Assembly: GCA_948567375.1 (NCBI GenBank) | Contig: OX419757.1 | Location: forward strand, 11,532,001-11,596,000 | Direction: 5' to 3' | Source of the DNA: Lunularia cruciata | Taxonomy: Eukaryota > Streptophyta > Marchantiopsida > Lunulariales > Lunulariaceae | DNA length: 64,000 nucleotides | Part shown: positions 50,229 to 62,900 of the stretch, piece after piece | Layout of the letters: every line of letters starts with the position of its first letter | Position numbering within the stretch: the first letter of the stretch is position 1 | Notes under the pieces: model-generated | What the model was told of the DNA's origin: nothing | What the model saw: the letters and a program-made list of their open reading frames with translations, nothing else | The model's database searches: none | Program-made: the position numbers and the translations under genes

Positions 50229-50626
50229 TGTAAAAGACCAAAACCAAGGAGAGAAATAGGAGAATGAAACTCACATTGGGACACTTGAACGAGGTAAAAC
50301 TCCGAATGCCTAGCATTAGCTTCGGCTTTGGTATTTATAGGTAACATACAAGACCCTTGAAGCTTCTCAAGAAGCTTCCTTGAGCTGCTTTCTTGGAGTG
50401 CAAGCCAAGTTAACCAAGAAGCTTCTCAAGAAACTTTCTTCTAGAAGCCGCCTACTTGGCATGCAAGCTAAGCTAGTTAGAAGCTACCTACTTAGGGCGC
50501 AAGTTAACTAGTTGGGAAGTTTCCCAAGAAGCTTCTTAGATGCTTCTAGAATATTCTAGGCTATTTTGTCTTATTCTCTATTTTGTAAGCCCGACTAACT
50601 TTGTTGCTAAACTCTATATTGTTACA
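50229..50626 (-). mobile_element. Solo LTR of chromovirus family A with target duplication GTAGC
   Basis: It starts TGTAAAAGACCAAAACC and ends CTATATTGTTACA, flanked by GTAGC at 50224-50228 and 50627-50631. It has TATAAATA at 50332-50339 (element sense) and a three-unit TTCTAGAATATTC at 50544-50556. The internal region was lost by LTR-LTR recombination. Confidence 0.92.
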
Positions 50627-50930
50627 GTAGCGTATGGAATAGACGTTGACAAGGAAAACTAGTCTCAAATAACCCCAAGATACAAACGGCTTGAGATGTT
50701 AACTACTCCCACGACTCGATGGGTGTCCTTGGAATGGTCAACAAAGGAAGAGAGTGGAAGAGTGCTTAATCTCGAGTGTCATCGTTGTCGATGTGGTCCC
50801 TCGCCTCAAGTGAGCATCCCAATAGGTCCAATCATAGTCCTTGTGCATCTTTCACACATGGGTCTTTACCCTTTACGAGGAAAACATCGATGACATATCT
50901 TGCATGATGTATCCAGTGCCGCTATGGACT

Positions 50931-52461
50931 ATCCTATTGAAGTGTAACCATTGTTAGTACAAGAATAACAATTATATCACACTATATTTCTCTCCATACC
51001 TTCCCATACTAGCAAGAACACAATTCAACTCATCTCAAATCCACATGAATAAATATAATTTTTTCAAACTCTAAATTTAGAAAATTCTGCAATGTTTAAT
51101 TTTTATTAAAAAATTTTAAAACTAAATTTTTATAAAATTTAGATATAAATTTATAAAATTTATTTTAGATCTATCCCTTTAAATATAGAATATTCTAATT
51201 TTAAATTAAAAATATAAAATATCCAAAATTATATATATAAAATTTGATAAATTTCCATCTAAATATTAATAAAGCCAAAATTAAAAAATTAAAAAAAATT
51301 AAAAATTCAATTTTTTATAGATTAGATGAACTCTCTACGACTCTAAAATAATCTTCCATCCCTTTACCTTTTTTTCTCCCTCTCGTTCGCTCCCTTCTCC
51401 CGCTCCGACCCTATGCTCAAATTCCGAGTAGGAAAACCCTCCGCATTCCCCAATGCAAGTGACATAAAGATGAAAGTCCAGTAACGAAAATGGTGAAACA
51501 ATAAAATGAAAAAGAGAAACGAGAAGATGATAAAAAAAAGGAGAAAGAGGAAAAATGATAAGAAAGAAAAACGAACAAGGAATTGACAAAACGTCCGCGA
51601 AGATTGGACCCAGAAACGCGGACACCTTGGGAGCGTCATCAAGGACTCTAGATGGGAACAAAACGAATCATCTAGGGGGGATGTACTTGCAGGTACTTGT
51701 TGTACATCTTGTACCTTGACTGCACAAAAGGACCGCCGTACAGGGGCCCATGAGTTGACCCAGTTTTGTTGGGTACCAGAATATCGAAAATAGCATTAGA
51801 AACCAGAATTCCGCAGCTCAATATGGGTGTGAGTCGAAACTGCGTCTCGGGGCTCTGCACCCACTTAGACTTCATGGTTCGGCAGAATCTATCACCTCCT
51901 GTCACTTTACCGAATTCTCTGGTGCCCGGTCCCACGTCTTCGCAGCGCAAAGTAAGAAAGAGGTGGAAAAGGATATGAAGCCCAGTATAAAGTCCAAAAT
52001 GATTGTCATTTCAAATCATGCTGGCGTCTGCAACCATTCCAAAGTCCACGCACGCTGAGCAGCAAGAGTAGTGTTTCAGGTAAGACCTTGGGTGCTAATT
52101 CTTGACGGTGACTCTGGGTTCGGATGCATTTCTAGGAAAAGCAGCCTCAGAAAGTGTTGGGATTAGTAGCTCCATGATTTATTCAGCAGCAGAGACTTAT
52201 TTATCACAGATTTCGGCGTCAAGAGCCATGACTTTGATGAAATTGCTAGCTCACGAATAACACCGATATCCGTGAAAGAAAAATTGTGAATGTTTTCGGT
52301 CTTGAAAAATTCGTTTGACTTAAATGAGAATCACTTTATCTAATGACTGCTCCAATCTGTGGTGTAGTTTGTGACTGCAGCAAACTACCTCTGCACGCAT
52401 TTGAAACTTCCGAGTTCTCCTTCTTCAATTTGATCAGACGATATCATCTGAGCAGCTCAAA
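50931..52461. other. Intergenic DNA upstream of the transporter gene
   Basis: 50990-51330 is extremely AT-rich. A 92-codon minus-strand frame (51950 down to 51672) is open but starts without ATG and has no recognised family. It could be an exon of a divergent gene or chance. 52000-52461 is the likely transporter promoter and 5' UTR. Confidence 0.4.
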
Positions 52462-55400
52462 ATGGTTGAGCTGGGATGGGACGCTGGGGTGGTGATAGCC
52501 ACCCTTATTATTGGGTTGGTCATCATGGCTGGCGATTGGATTGGGCCTGATTTCGTCTTTGCGGGAATGGTTGGCTTCTTGGCTGCATGCCGAATAATCA
52601 CAACAAGTGAGGCAGTGCAAGGATTCTCCCAAGCTGGACTCCTTACGGTGGTCGTTCTCTTCGTTGTCGCAGAGGGTATTGGTCAAACTGGAGGTAAGAA
52701 TTCGATGATAGTTGAGTTTTAGCAATCATTTTTCTTCTTAGTGTAGTACTTCAGCTGCAAATATTCCCATCTCAAGAAGTACAGTCATCAAAATTGATCT
52801 GACTCCCAATTTTTTCTTTGACGCAACGTCTGGATTGCAGGAATGGAGAAAGCGCTGAACTTATTTCTGGGCAAAACTCGGTCTCCTTTCTGGGCGATTA
52901 CAAGAATGTTCATTCCGGTGGCAATCGTGTCAGCTGTCCTGAACAACACTCCAATTGTTGCTTTGCTGATTCCCATTATGATCAGCTGGGGTCGCAGAAA
53001 TGGCATCTCCATCAAGAAGTTGCTCATCCCTTTGAGTTATGCAGCTGTGTTCGGCGGAACTCTGACGTTGATCGGGACGTCTACCAATCTGGTGATAGCA
53101 AGTATGTACTCATAATTGCAACTCAGATGAGGCGTTTGTAAACATTCAGCATGGATATGCATTAGATCTCCCAGAGAAGTAAAGAAACAAATTAATCTGT
53201 TCGTGGTGGCCAGTTCTGAGGAAACCTCTGCTGGATCCCAATTACCGAAAGTTGTGAAAATTGGACTTGAAGTATTTATTTTTACTACGTTCACACAGAA
53301 GGTCTAGCACTCATTCATCCATTTCAACCTTGATTCTGTCAGTCTCCTCATCTTACTGAGTGCAAATCGCGGTAACCATGAAACTGAACACTGATCATCG
53401 ATGTAATTTTCGCCACTTTGAAGTGTTTAACTTGAAAATTGTGTTGACAATAAGTGCAGGTTTGCAGGCGAAAAGATATGCAAAGATTGATCCAGAGAAT
53501 GCCAGCTTTAACTTCTTTGCAATCACGCCCTACGGCATCGTGTATGCCATCTTTGGTTTCATATACACCGTTCTTGCATCGTTATGGTTCCTCCCCAACG
53601 ACGACACAACGCGGCACTCAGATCTACTGTTCGTTGCTCGAGTCCCAGCGTCTTCCCCTGTGGTTGGCCAAAGTGTTAAAGACTCCGGCTTCTTGGGCAT
53701 GGAGCGATTTTTGCTCGTCGCTCTTGAACGCGATGTGAGTACTGCTTGTTACTGTTGATCCATCTTTACAGGCACAGTGTTCTCATCTCTTCACTTCAAG
53801 CGACCTTCACGCTGGGCTTCTATATGTAACATCCTCACTGTGTTGAAGGTTGTGTGCAAGTACATCATTGAGCTTTTGGGGGTTGATTGCAGGGTCGTGT
53901 GATTCATCCCATGCATCCCGGATTTCGTCTGGAAGCGGATGATGAGTTGCATTTCTGTGGCGAGTTGGATCAAGCCAACGTTTACTCAAAACATTTTGGA
54001 TTGGAGCTTCTTACACACGAAGGCAAGGGCAAGTCCGACCTGAGATTCGATGATGTTCATGAGCCTGCTCAGTTGGAGAACGGACAAAAGGGCACCTCAG
54101 TAACGAAACTGGTGCAGGTGAGGAAAACGTGCAATTTTGCAACCAAAATTCTACTAACTTCAATCATCATGAAGAAGTCCTTGGTGCTTGTTCTGCAATT
54201 CAAAGCTTCAATCGTTTACTTACTGTAAATAATGATGTGCTCTCGCCGATCAATCTTGCGATTCATGTTCACTGTCTTGACAGCATGTTACATTTTGAAC
54301 TGTTTGTTGGACTAGGCGACAATAAAGAAAGGATCCGATATCGTGGGGACCAACATACGCGATCTCAACTTCCGCTCTCGCTTCAATGCAGCAGTTCTAG
54401 CAGTTAAACGAGGCGAAAAACACGAGCCAGGCCGCTTGGGTGATGTTGTTGTTGAAGCTGGTGACATTTTGGTGATACTTGCCGGTAAATTGCTGTCATA
54501 TTTAGCCTGCAAACTCGTTGATTATTTGTGACGACTGTAGCTGGTTATTTGAGTCTGGTTGCAGAGACTTGGCATGCTGTGTCTACTCTCCAGGGTGTAC
54601 ATGTATGTACTCAGACTCGGTTGAGAACTTCCCTAAAGTGGTCAGTGCACTTTTATGTGCAGCAAACAAGGACGCTATCGAAACCCAGACGTTCAAGAAC
54701 ATATTCAAAGACATCGAAGTCCTTGATGACGCAGTGGAAAAGGAGTACTTGACCGGTACGTCTCGATTTTGCACAAAAGTTTGTTAACTTGATGTTTATC
54801 TAGATTATGAGTACTAAAGAATCTATACGTGCTTTTCAGCCGGCGTACGCCAAATAGCGGAAGGTCCTTGCGTAGAGATTTAAGTGTTTAAGTAGGAATA
54901 GTGACAGGATTCAGATGCAACCCATCACCTTGATGTGAGTAACTGCCGCACGTAGAAGGTCAGAGCACAGTGGCCTGTTAGGCATGGCGTAAATTCGAAA
55001 CTTACAGATACAGATTACAGATTACAGACGACCGCTCAATCTCATGACAACAAGCGGTTCCATTGATCATAATCTCCAAAATCAGCACACTTGTTTATCA
55101 TTTATGCCTATGAGCCTTGTCCTCGTAGATCTGTCCACGTTTTGAATACTGTTCTAAGCTAAACACGTTCAAAATCTTTTGAGTTTTATTGAGCTCGGGA
55201 TTGGATTCATCAGAGAGGATCCCTAGGGCAAGCGATTTCACGCACACCTTTCTTAACATGCAGGAATGAAAGTGACGAGCGCCTTTTCTGGAATCGGTAA
55301 GAGCGTCCACGCTGCGGGATTACGAGGCATTAATGGACTCTACCTTGTTGGTATCGATCGGGCCACTGGTGAAGAGCTCAGGGTTGTCGACCCGAACACT

Positions 55401-57635
55401 GTAGTTTTAGTGAGTTGCAAACCTTCTACATATTTTATGCTCCTTATCTCCTGGTGCTGATCGAAGAACCTTGCAGGAATGTACCATGATACATTTTTAG
55501 AGCTTAGTTCCCTCTCAATAGTTGAAAAGCCCCATAGTTACCTTTCGACTGCTTGGAACATCCTAAAATCGAAATGGTGGTGATAAGGTGGGTTGGTTTG
55601 CAGCTGGACGATATTCTTTGGTTTGCAGGAGGAGTTGCTGGTGTATATTACCTGTTGAAAATCGGAGGTCTTGAGCACACACAGGCACCACAAGTGTCGA
55701 AGCTGAAGACAGACATCTTGTATAGGCAGCTAGTCAAGGTAAGGCTCTGAGTGCCTCGTTAGGTATTTCTTGCTCTGCCTAATATTTTAAAGGACTAATG
55801 TCACAAGTATTTACTCACACTAATTGCGTGCCATGCATTCTGCAGGTATCAATCGCTTATGATAGCGAGCTTGTAGGGAAAAGTATCCGTGATGCCCAAT
55901 TCCGGACCAAGTACGATGCAGTTGTGCTCGCAATCCATCGTGAGGTAAATTGCTGCAGTCTTGAAATTAGTCCCATATTTGAGCTCACCGTCTGGCGTCA
56001 ACACTAACGGCTGCTATTGACGTTCCTCATGTAAGGAAACGATTTGCTTTTGTCATTTAGGAATCTGTAAGATAGAATTGCTCACACACAACTGCCTAAT
56101 AATTTTCTAATTTAGACAAATTTCCCAAATCGCAAGTCTACCGCAAGCATGACAAACTAGAGAGCGGAAATCAGAACTGAACTTTGTCAAGTATCTTCAT
56201 CCATATGACAATCAACTGCAAAATCTGTGTGATCGTTGCACCAGGGGAATCGTATAACTGCCGATGTGAGGGATGTGACCCTGAGAGCTGGTGATGTGCT
56301 CCTTTTGGATACCGGATCAAGTTTTGAGCATCGCCATAGGAACGACACAGCTTTCTCTCTCATCAACAGTGTTCCCGACACTTCACCAGTAAAAACCAGG
56401 CGCATGTGGTGGGCACTGTTCCTTGGATTTCTGATGATTATGACACAGGTAAGAATCCATGCATGCTAGCAGCCAGTTTCTTTCTTACACCGACGAGCAG
56501 CTACATCTACCAGATGCAGCAAGCACGGTAGTGATGTCTGAAATCGCCAGTGTTCAGAATGGACTCTAATCTCGAAAATCCGTGTTCTTTTGCAGATTAT
56601 CGGCGGAGCTCTCGATGAAGCAAATGTGGTGAGCCAGGAGCTCATCAACTTACTTTTTGCAGGTATCCTCACTGCAGGTATTATGCTCGCTACAGGTTGT
56701 TTCAATGGTCAACAGGCGCGGAACAGTATTGACTGGACTGTGTACGTGACTATAGCCTTTGCATTTGGATTTAGTAACGCCATGGAGACAACTGGAGTTG
56801 CAAAAGGCATTGCAGAGGTCTTCATCGATATCAGTGAGCCTCGAACCTATTACTTTCATGTCGTTATGATCATCAAATTTGTTCTCCTCTCCTTTAATCT
56901 GAACTATCTACAGCCACTATTTCTGCTAGTGAAGTTGTACTTTTCATTGATACTGATATCTGAACCACCTACTCTGTTTTAGGTGAGTCTATCGGTGGTA
57001 GAAAAGCTTCATATGTTGCAATCTATATTGCAACGGCTCTTCTGTCCGAGCTTGTCAGCAACAATGCCGCTGCTGCTATCATGTACCCCATAGCTGCTGA
57101 ATTAGGTGATGCACTGGGGGCCAAACCTACAAGAATGAGTGTAGTTGTCATGCTTGGTGCTTCAGCTGGCTTCACACTTCCTTACAGTTACCAGACCAAT
57201 CTCATGGTTTTCGCTGGTGAGTAACTGGACTTTTCTTCTCAAGTTCCTTGGTATACTTGGAACCTTTACACTTTTCGTATGACACCCTACACCCATGCGA
57301 TTTCCCGCATTGCATAGAGATCGACATCTTAAGTGTTTCTGTTTGTCTCTGCAGCTGGTGGATATCGATTTCTGGAGTTCGCAAAGATTGGGCTTCCCTG
57401 CCAGATGTTCATGATTGTGGCCGTGTTATTCATTTTCCTGCTGGAGGAACATATCTTTTGGGCTGTAGGGATCGCCTTCGCAATGATGGGAGTAGTATTG
57501 ATTGGTCCACTAATCTGGGCAGCACTGTCCCCAAGTATGAGAAACACAATCACACCAGCTCGATTCCGAAAGTCAAAACTGAAGGAAGATTCAGCTACTG
57601 TGCCTCTTGACGAGTCCAGCCCTGTCCATCAGTGA
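52462..57635 (+). CDS. SLT: SLC13/divalent-anion symporter-type permease with RCK_C (TrkA_C) domains, SAC1/SLT-like
   Basis: Thirteen exons: 52462-52693, 52841-53101, 53460-53734, 53893-54117, 54316-54484, 54663-54755, 55264-55409, 55604-55738, 55846-55944, 56245-56448, 56596-56833, 56983-57216, 57355-57635. They total 2592 nt (863 aa), all GT-AG and in phase. The first half of the permease (residues 1-200) has membrane spans and the conserved VLNNTPIVALLIPIM and GGTLTLIGTSTNLVIAS. A large cytosolic insert (about 230-590) holds at least three RCK_C-like units (SDIVGTNIRDLNFRSRF..AVLAV, SAFSGIGKSVHAAGLRG, SELVGKSIRDAQFRTKYDAVVLAI). The second half (600-830) ends with LLSELVSNNAAAAIMYP and PYSYQTNLMVF. 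This plan matches Chlamydomonas SAC1/SLT1/SLT2 (sulfate sensing and Na+/sulfate uptake) and bacterial relatives. Sulfate as substrate is inference. Confidence 0.88.
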
Positions 57636-59904
57636 ATGAGTCCACCGACATCAACCTGATTGGGAATATTCATTATCCGAAGTGTCTGAACTATTCAACT
57701 TCCATTCTCGTTTGACACTTCAAAGCAACTAGTGGATTTGACAATACGCAGCATCTGAACTCTACTGGGAAACAGATTGACTGTGAATATGAGATGGCCA
57801 ATAGCTCCGAATATTCAAAAAGAGTATGTAATGTGGCTTTGCTCAGAATTTTGGTTGGATTGAAGTACGCACTCAAGCTTGTACAAGACCGAGAGACAGG
57901 GTCGAGCTCCACAGAATTCGTGCTTCTAGATCTAAAAGCTGTGAGCTGTAAGTTAAAAATTTAGAAGATCAACGTAGAAATTAAGGGGGCCTCACAGATG
58001 TGAGGATACAAAATCAGTCCCCAACTGGATAGTTGCCATGGGTGACATGGTCCTAGGAAAAATCTTGGGAATCATCCTCACATCTGTGAAGTAGCTTGAT
58101 AATTTACACTTTCATCCTCGTATAAAGAGTTTGATTCCGCAGAATACAGGAATTTTGTGGATCAGAATCGGTGGAACAGTTGCAAGTCTGAAGGAGATGA
58201 TAGATCCACATGTACAAGACCCTACTTGGAGTAGAGCTTCTTTCTCCAATAAAACGAATGGTAATTCACTGCCAGAGGTAACTACAATTGTGGAATTTAC
58301 TGTTCTCTAATTGAGTGTCAACCATTTAGTGACTGTAGATGAAAGAGACCGTCATGATACTCTGCGGATGCCTAGCGAGATATTTCATCGATGGCTTTCG
58401 GCAATGGCAGCAGACCTAGATTTCAGAGTTTCGAAACTCTGCCCTCAGAGGTTTTATCTCATACAGAGAAACTCAAATTGACTTGGTATATAGTAGCGAC
58501 AACGTCTATACTGGAATATATTCATTGACCATACTTCGGTGTGATTCCAATTGAATTCTTCCTCAATTGTGTTACAATTACCACTTCCATGTAAACACTG
58601 GAGTAGAAGGATTATTGAGGAAATTCTGTCTGGCGGATGACTCGTTGTAAGGAAGTTTGCAGTTCCATACTAGGAATTGGCGTCTGATACTGTGGTATTC
58701 AGTGCTTATTCTGCACAGATTTTGAAGTCTCTTACCAGCATCCTGTTGTTTATTCTATGGTTCAAAATCCTACTGGCATAGTAGTTGGTGACTATACACA
58801 ATCCCTAATACTTGTCCTTAGCTCAGTTTTTGCTGGTTCCTTATCATACTTGTCCATTTTACAAATACGGCGCTAACTGTCTGCTATGTATACTTGCTGA
58901 AATGAACAAAATTCGTACAATTTTTCCTATGATGTTCTCTGCACATTCAGCCAGGAAAATAACGAGTTTCAGACCATGCTTTAACCAGGTGAGCAGTCAA
59001 TGACTACGTATAATACTGAGAAGAGACGATGAAACATGGCTGAAAGCTTTCTGTTATCAGTTGAAAGTCCAGCGGAAGTTGTCAATGTAACGAGTAATAG
59101 AGAAATCATAGCAGTCAGGCCCTTACATTTGGCACCAGCAGCTCTCCGTTCGTCCTGTAACCGGGCAATCGGTTAAACAGAGCCCAAACTTCAGCATCTA
59201 AAGGGTTGATTAATCAAAGCACCTAGCTCTGCAGCAAATACTGTCCCCAACTCTACCTCAAATTCCGACCAGTAAAGTAACCATCTCGAAGCCGATTGTA
59301 TTCTTTGATCTCCACTTGGTTCCACTATTTCTACTCTGTAATCAATACTACAAAGACGAGACTAAGTTCGAGAAATATCAACCCTTGCGATCTAACGTCA
59401 CCGAGTGATGTCTGATGGGCTGCGAAATCTCTACCAGGAAGCGTAATTTACAGTCAATCTGTCGTTGAGTTGCTAGATCGCGACTCGGGAACGGACAACA
59501 CCCTCAGGACGAGAAATGAAGAGGAAGGTCAGGTAAGAGGATCGACAGGAGCTCCAGCAAGTGACGACTGCGTTGATACTTCCGTCAAAACTGACGGACA
59601 AACTTCCACACCAAGTAACCGGAGCTCAGCTTTTAGGGTTTCCACGCGTCCCCACCACCGTTGCTCATGCCACTAGGCAATTCAGCTGAGAGACCTCAGC
59701 ATCAGCTTTGCAATTGAAGTGCGGCTCCAGACCATCTTTGCAGCTGAATACGAATTTATGGAATTGCAGAGGAATTTTGGTGGACGGATCTCGTGGGATT
59801 GAATCTGAACTGCCATTTTTGCTGGGAATATCTTTCAGGAAGGAATTGAGGTGTTTGGAGATCAGGGGTGTGTTGGAGGTGGTAGGGAGGGGAGTAGAAG
59901 GAGA
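57636..59904. other. Intergenic DNA with inverted repeat and unassigned open stretches
   Basis: It includes the transporter 3' region. Two plus-strand stretches look exon-like: 58141-58280, after CCGCAG and ending CCAGAG|GTAACT (GILWIRIGGTVASLKEMIDP), and 58338-58482 (DERDRHDTLRMPSEIFHRW). They do not connect to a known family. The 69-codon frame at 59470-59676 is probably 5' UTR sequence of the next gene. Confidence 0.3.
57993..58088. repeat. Inverted repeat, 15-bp perfect arms and 66-base loop
   Basis: CACAGATGTGAGGAT at 57993-58007 is exactly complementary to 58074-58088. The pairing can be extended weakly (CCCAA/TTGGG). It lies about 360 bp downstream of the transporter stop. Confidence 0.85.
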
Positions 59905-62900
59905 ATGGGTAAGGATTTGGCTAGACGCATTGTTGTGTTTCCGGTTATGGGACGACGCTGGGCGTTCACTGCTGTGCTTCCCACTGGAAGTGATGGGAAG
60001 AGCTTGCCGGTAGGAAGCATGAGGGATCTTCTGGAGAGTCTGCGCAGTACGTCGCAAACCAGTGATCGTGTTGAGCTGGTTACTGAGTACTTCTCCGATA
60101 AGGTAATACTGAATCATCCATTGTTTAGATTTAAATATCAGAAACAATTTCGATTCTAGAGCGTGGACAATACAAATTTTTAGATTTTGTTGCTGGGCAT
60201 CCATCCGGTCAACTGAAGCTCGCAAGAATTGGAGACATTTCTTCTCGGAGAAATGCGGCTACATATCCCCTGGATGGCGGCAAGAAGGGTTTTTAAGAAC
60301 TGTGTATGTTAGAATTTTTCTTCATTCAGAGATCTCCCAAGAGTTCCCTTGTCACTTCTGGATTCTGCCGGGGAGAAATGTACTCCGAGTAGAAGTAAAG
60401 TACACTGTCGATGCTTGGTAATGAGTCACTTGGGTATATATTATATCAATTTATTATGGTTATTATTCATCATTATGTGAGGACTAAAGGCGGTTTAAAG
60501 GCTGTTGTGTAATGAACCGGTCGAGTTGAGGTAGTTATACTTCAGTGCGCGAGTCGAGTCGACTGACCTTAGGCTTATACTGTTGAACTACCTAATGCGG
60601 AAGGTTTAACCGTGGAAAGAAGCAACTTGTTCTAAATTATCCTCCAATGTACATCTTTTGTTCAAACAGATGCACGAAAGGTTTACAGCTTGGGAAGCAA
60701 CACCAGAAGGCACCATTCGAAACCGCTTACATCGGTAGGTGATGTATTCAGTGCTCGGCGGGTTGTATACTTCAGCTCCAAAGAAAATTGACTACATTGA
60801 TAGAGAGCTCAGTCATAATATATATTTCTCTAGATGAAGCCAAAACTCGTATTTGTAAATCTAGAACACAATCTTACGAAAATGTGAAACTGGATTTGCA
60901 ACTTGACAACATCCACTTATTATTGGTACTAATTGCTCAGTGGAAAGAGAACTTTGAGTGCTGAACAGAACCTAAACTCACTTTTGAATTACATATACTA
61001 GGAGACTATACCAAACTTACCTCAGTACACGGAGGATGGTCTCACTGGTAAGAGTACCCTGTATTTGTCAGTGCGTGAGAGCAGAACTGAAGACTTTTAA
61101 TTCAACGGCAGTGAACGTCCTTCCCCCCGTGGACTAGACGTTTTTGTTCTGCCCTGAGAGAAACGTTCAGCTTCTTCCTGTAGGTGTTCTCATGATCATT
61201 CCGTGGTATTAGTGAGATTAAATCAGCCAAATTGAGGGAGTACTTCGCGCAGTGTTACTCTTCTAGCGGTCAGTTTGACCTGTATTAGGTGTTGACTTGA
61301 AAGGAATCAGTAAGGATCAAGACACAAATGTTTTAGCCAAGTGCCGCGACTGTCATTATGTCTTTCCGCATACTTGCATCTGAAGTTGATGACCTCCACA
61401 TCGTGACTTCAAGGTACAGCCAGAACGTTACTTCCCTCTAGCTTTAGTGCCCAGTATCAGCGACTTCTGGTCAAATACAGACCCGGGCTTTAGATCTTGA
61501 CTGGCCCATGAGGCGGTTGATATCAAGATTACAGCATGTTTCTGCATTCTGTTTCAAAGTCTGGATTGCGTAATTTGTGGGTACTAACCGCGTACTGTGT
61601 GCAGTATAGGACAGAGAATGCTCTCACAACTGGGTCCAACTGAGTCTTTCCTCAAGGCTATCCCAAAAGATGCAGGACTTGTGGAGATTGTCTATCCTTT
61701 GGGGTAAGTATCTCTGACGTTAGGTGACTGAAGTTCTCCTTTAATTCAGAATCTTGGACTCCCGACAGATATTTTGGCGTAACTAAGAATCTGCATGTAT
61801 TAGCTGGGTTCGGGCGTTACAGCAAGTGGATGCTCTGCTACATTGTGTCTTGATTGATTGTGTAACCACAAGCTCTTGCATTGCACTGCATGATTTTAAC
61901 TTGATCGGGTTGGAGCTTACGGTAGTCATATAGACGGAACGGCTTCCGCATACCATTTCGGTCATATTTTGATCGATTTTGCTCATGCGTTTTCTTGTCA
62001 ATTCCTACTTGCTTAGCCTCGAATGCATTTACTTGCTTAGATCAGCATGTCATCTGTTTGCATCGTTTCTTGCATGCATTTCCTGCTTCCATCAGCATGT
62101 CTCTGATTTGCATCGGTTCTGTCTTAAGTGAGTATGGATCCCGTCTTGTGAACGGCATCTGCTACCATTGGTCATATATCATCTATTTTGCTTCTGTTTT
62201 TGTTGTCTAATTCTGTATGTCCTTGTAGTAGTGTAAACTCAAGACTGGTACGGCGTAGAGTGAGACATCTGGCTATCAGGTATCGTATTACGGTCCTTTT
62301 ATCCTAGTCATTTTGACCTTTTGTTATCAGGAATAGGATGGTATATGCGTGTCGGTAGACTACGTTAATACATGCAGTCTAAATGTCAAAACCATTTAAT
62401 CCGAGAAATTGTGGTTTGGATTCCGCTCGCAGTGGTGAAGTGGTTCATCGAAGATATATGTATGGATCCATTGCCTTGCTGCCTTTTGCTATGGTTTTAG
62501 GGGTAAGTGACTGCTCTGAGCTGATGGCTGTTGTGACTATATACTTTATCACTCTTTTTAGGGAGTACCCATGGTTTTTAGAATACTTGTGTTCCAAATA
62601 AAGTGTTTGACATCGGTCTTTATCTGGTATACCAAGTGGGTATTAATGTGCAATTTGGAAGTTCAGATTCTTCCCCTTCCCAATGTGGTGTTGGCCTGGA
62701 ACTTATTTCGTGCTTATTCTCACTGGCGGGCTCTTCAGGTACAGCTCTATACCACTTTCAGGGATCCTTTAGTATCACGTCGAAACCCACTTCACAGCTA
62801 GTTCTCTAGGTTACCGAGGGTCCTGTGCAATAGGTATTCTTTTCTATTGCAGAAGAAGTATTGTGCACATGCCCTCGCCGACTAGCCTGGTGACAGCCTT

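Larger units (their letters stand above)
48110..50930 (-). mobile_element. Degenerate LINE-like (non-LTR-type) reverse transcriptase element with nested LTRs
   Basis: Minus-strand fragments in 5'-to-3' order: a Cys-rich part near 50850-50920 (CKICHRCFPRKG), 50042-50217 (LCDKAKWAFCLPLDHLARDP), 49560-49720 (VDDPSSKFIELFQ, GIRIAKRDMPNQL), 49190-49390 in mixed phase (VDVENAFNSISWASIF, QGDPLGGPLFA), and 48120-48290 (FPS.NDTHIV, LVGLRVKVSKCRTWSPLGI). The D.ENAFNS, QGDPLG.LF and ..DDTH boxes are reverse-transcriptase palm motifs of the non-LTR type. Two LTRs inserted into it later: 48287-49087 and 50229-50626. Confidence 0.7.

Noticed and set aside
51672-51950. Minus-strand open frame suspected to be organellar DNA or an exon of a divergent gene
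   Set aside because: No organellar motif recognised, no ATG and no family; mentioned only as an open stretch.
60975-61050. Possible exon in the K+/H+ exchange-related gene (acceptor ACTAG, donor CACTG|GTAAGA)
   Set aside because: Exon 2 (ending CG at 60734) joins exon 3 (61605) directly in phase and gives the family sequence; inserting this segment breaks it.
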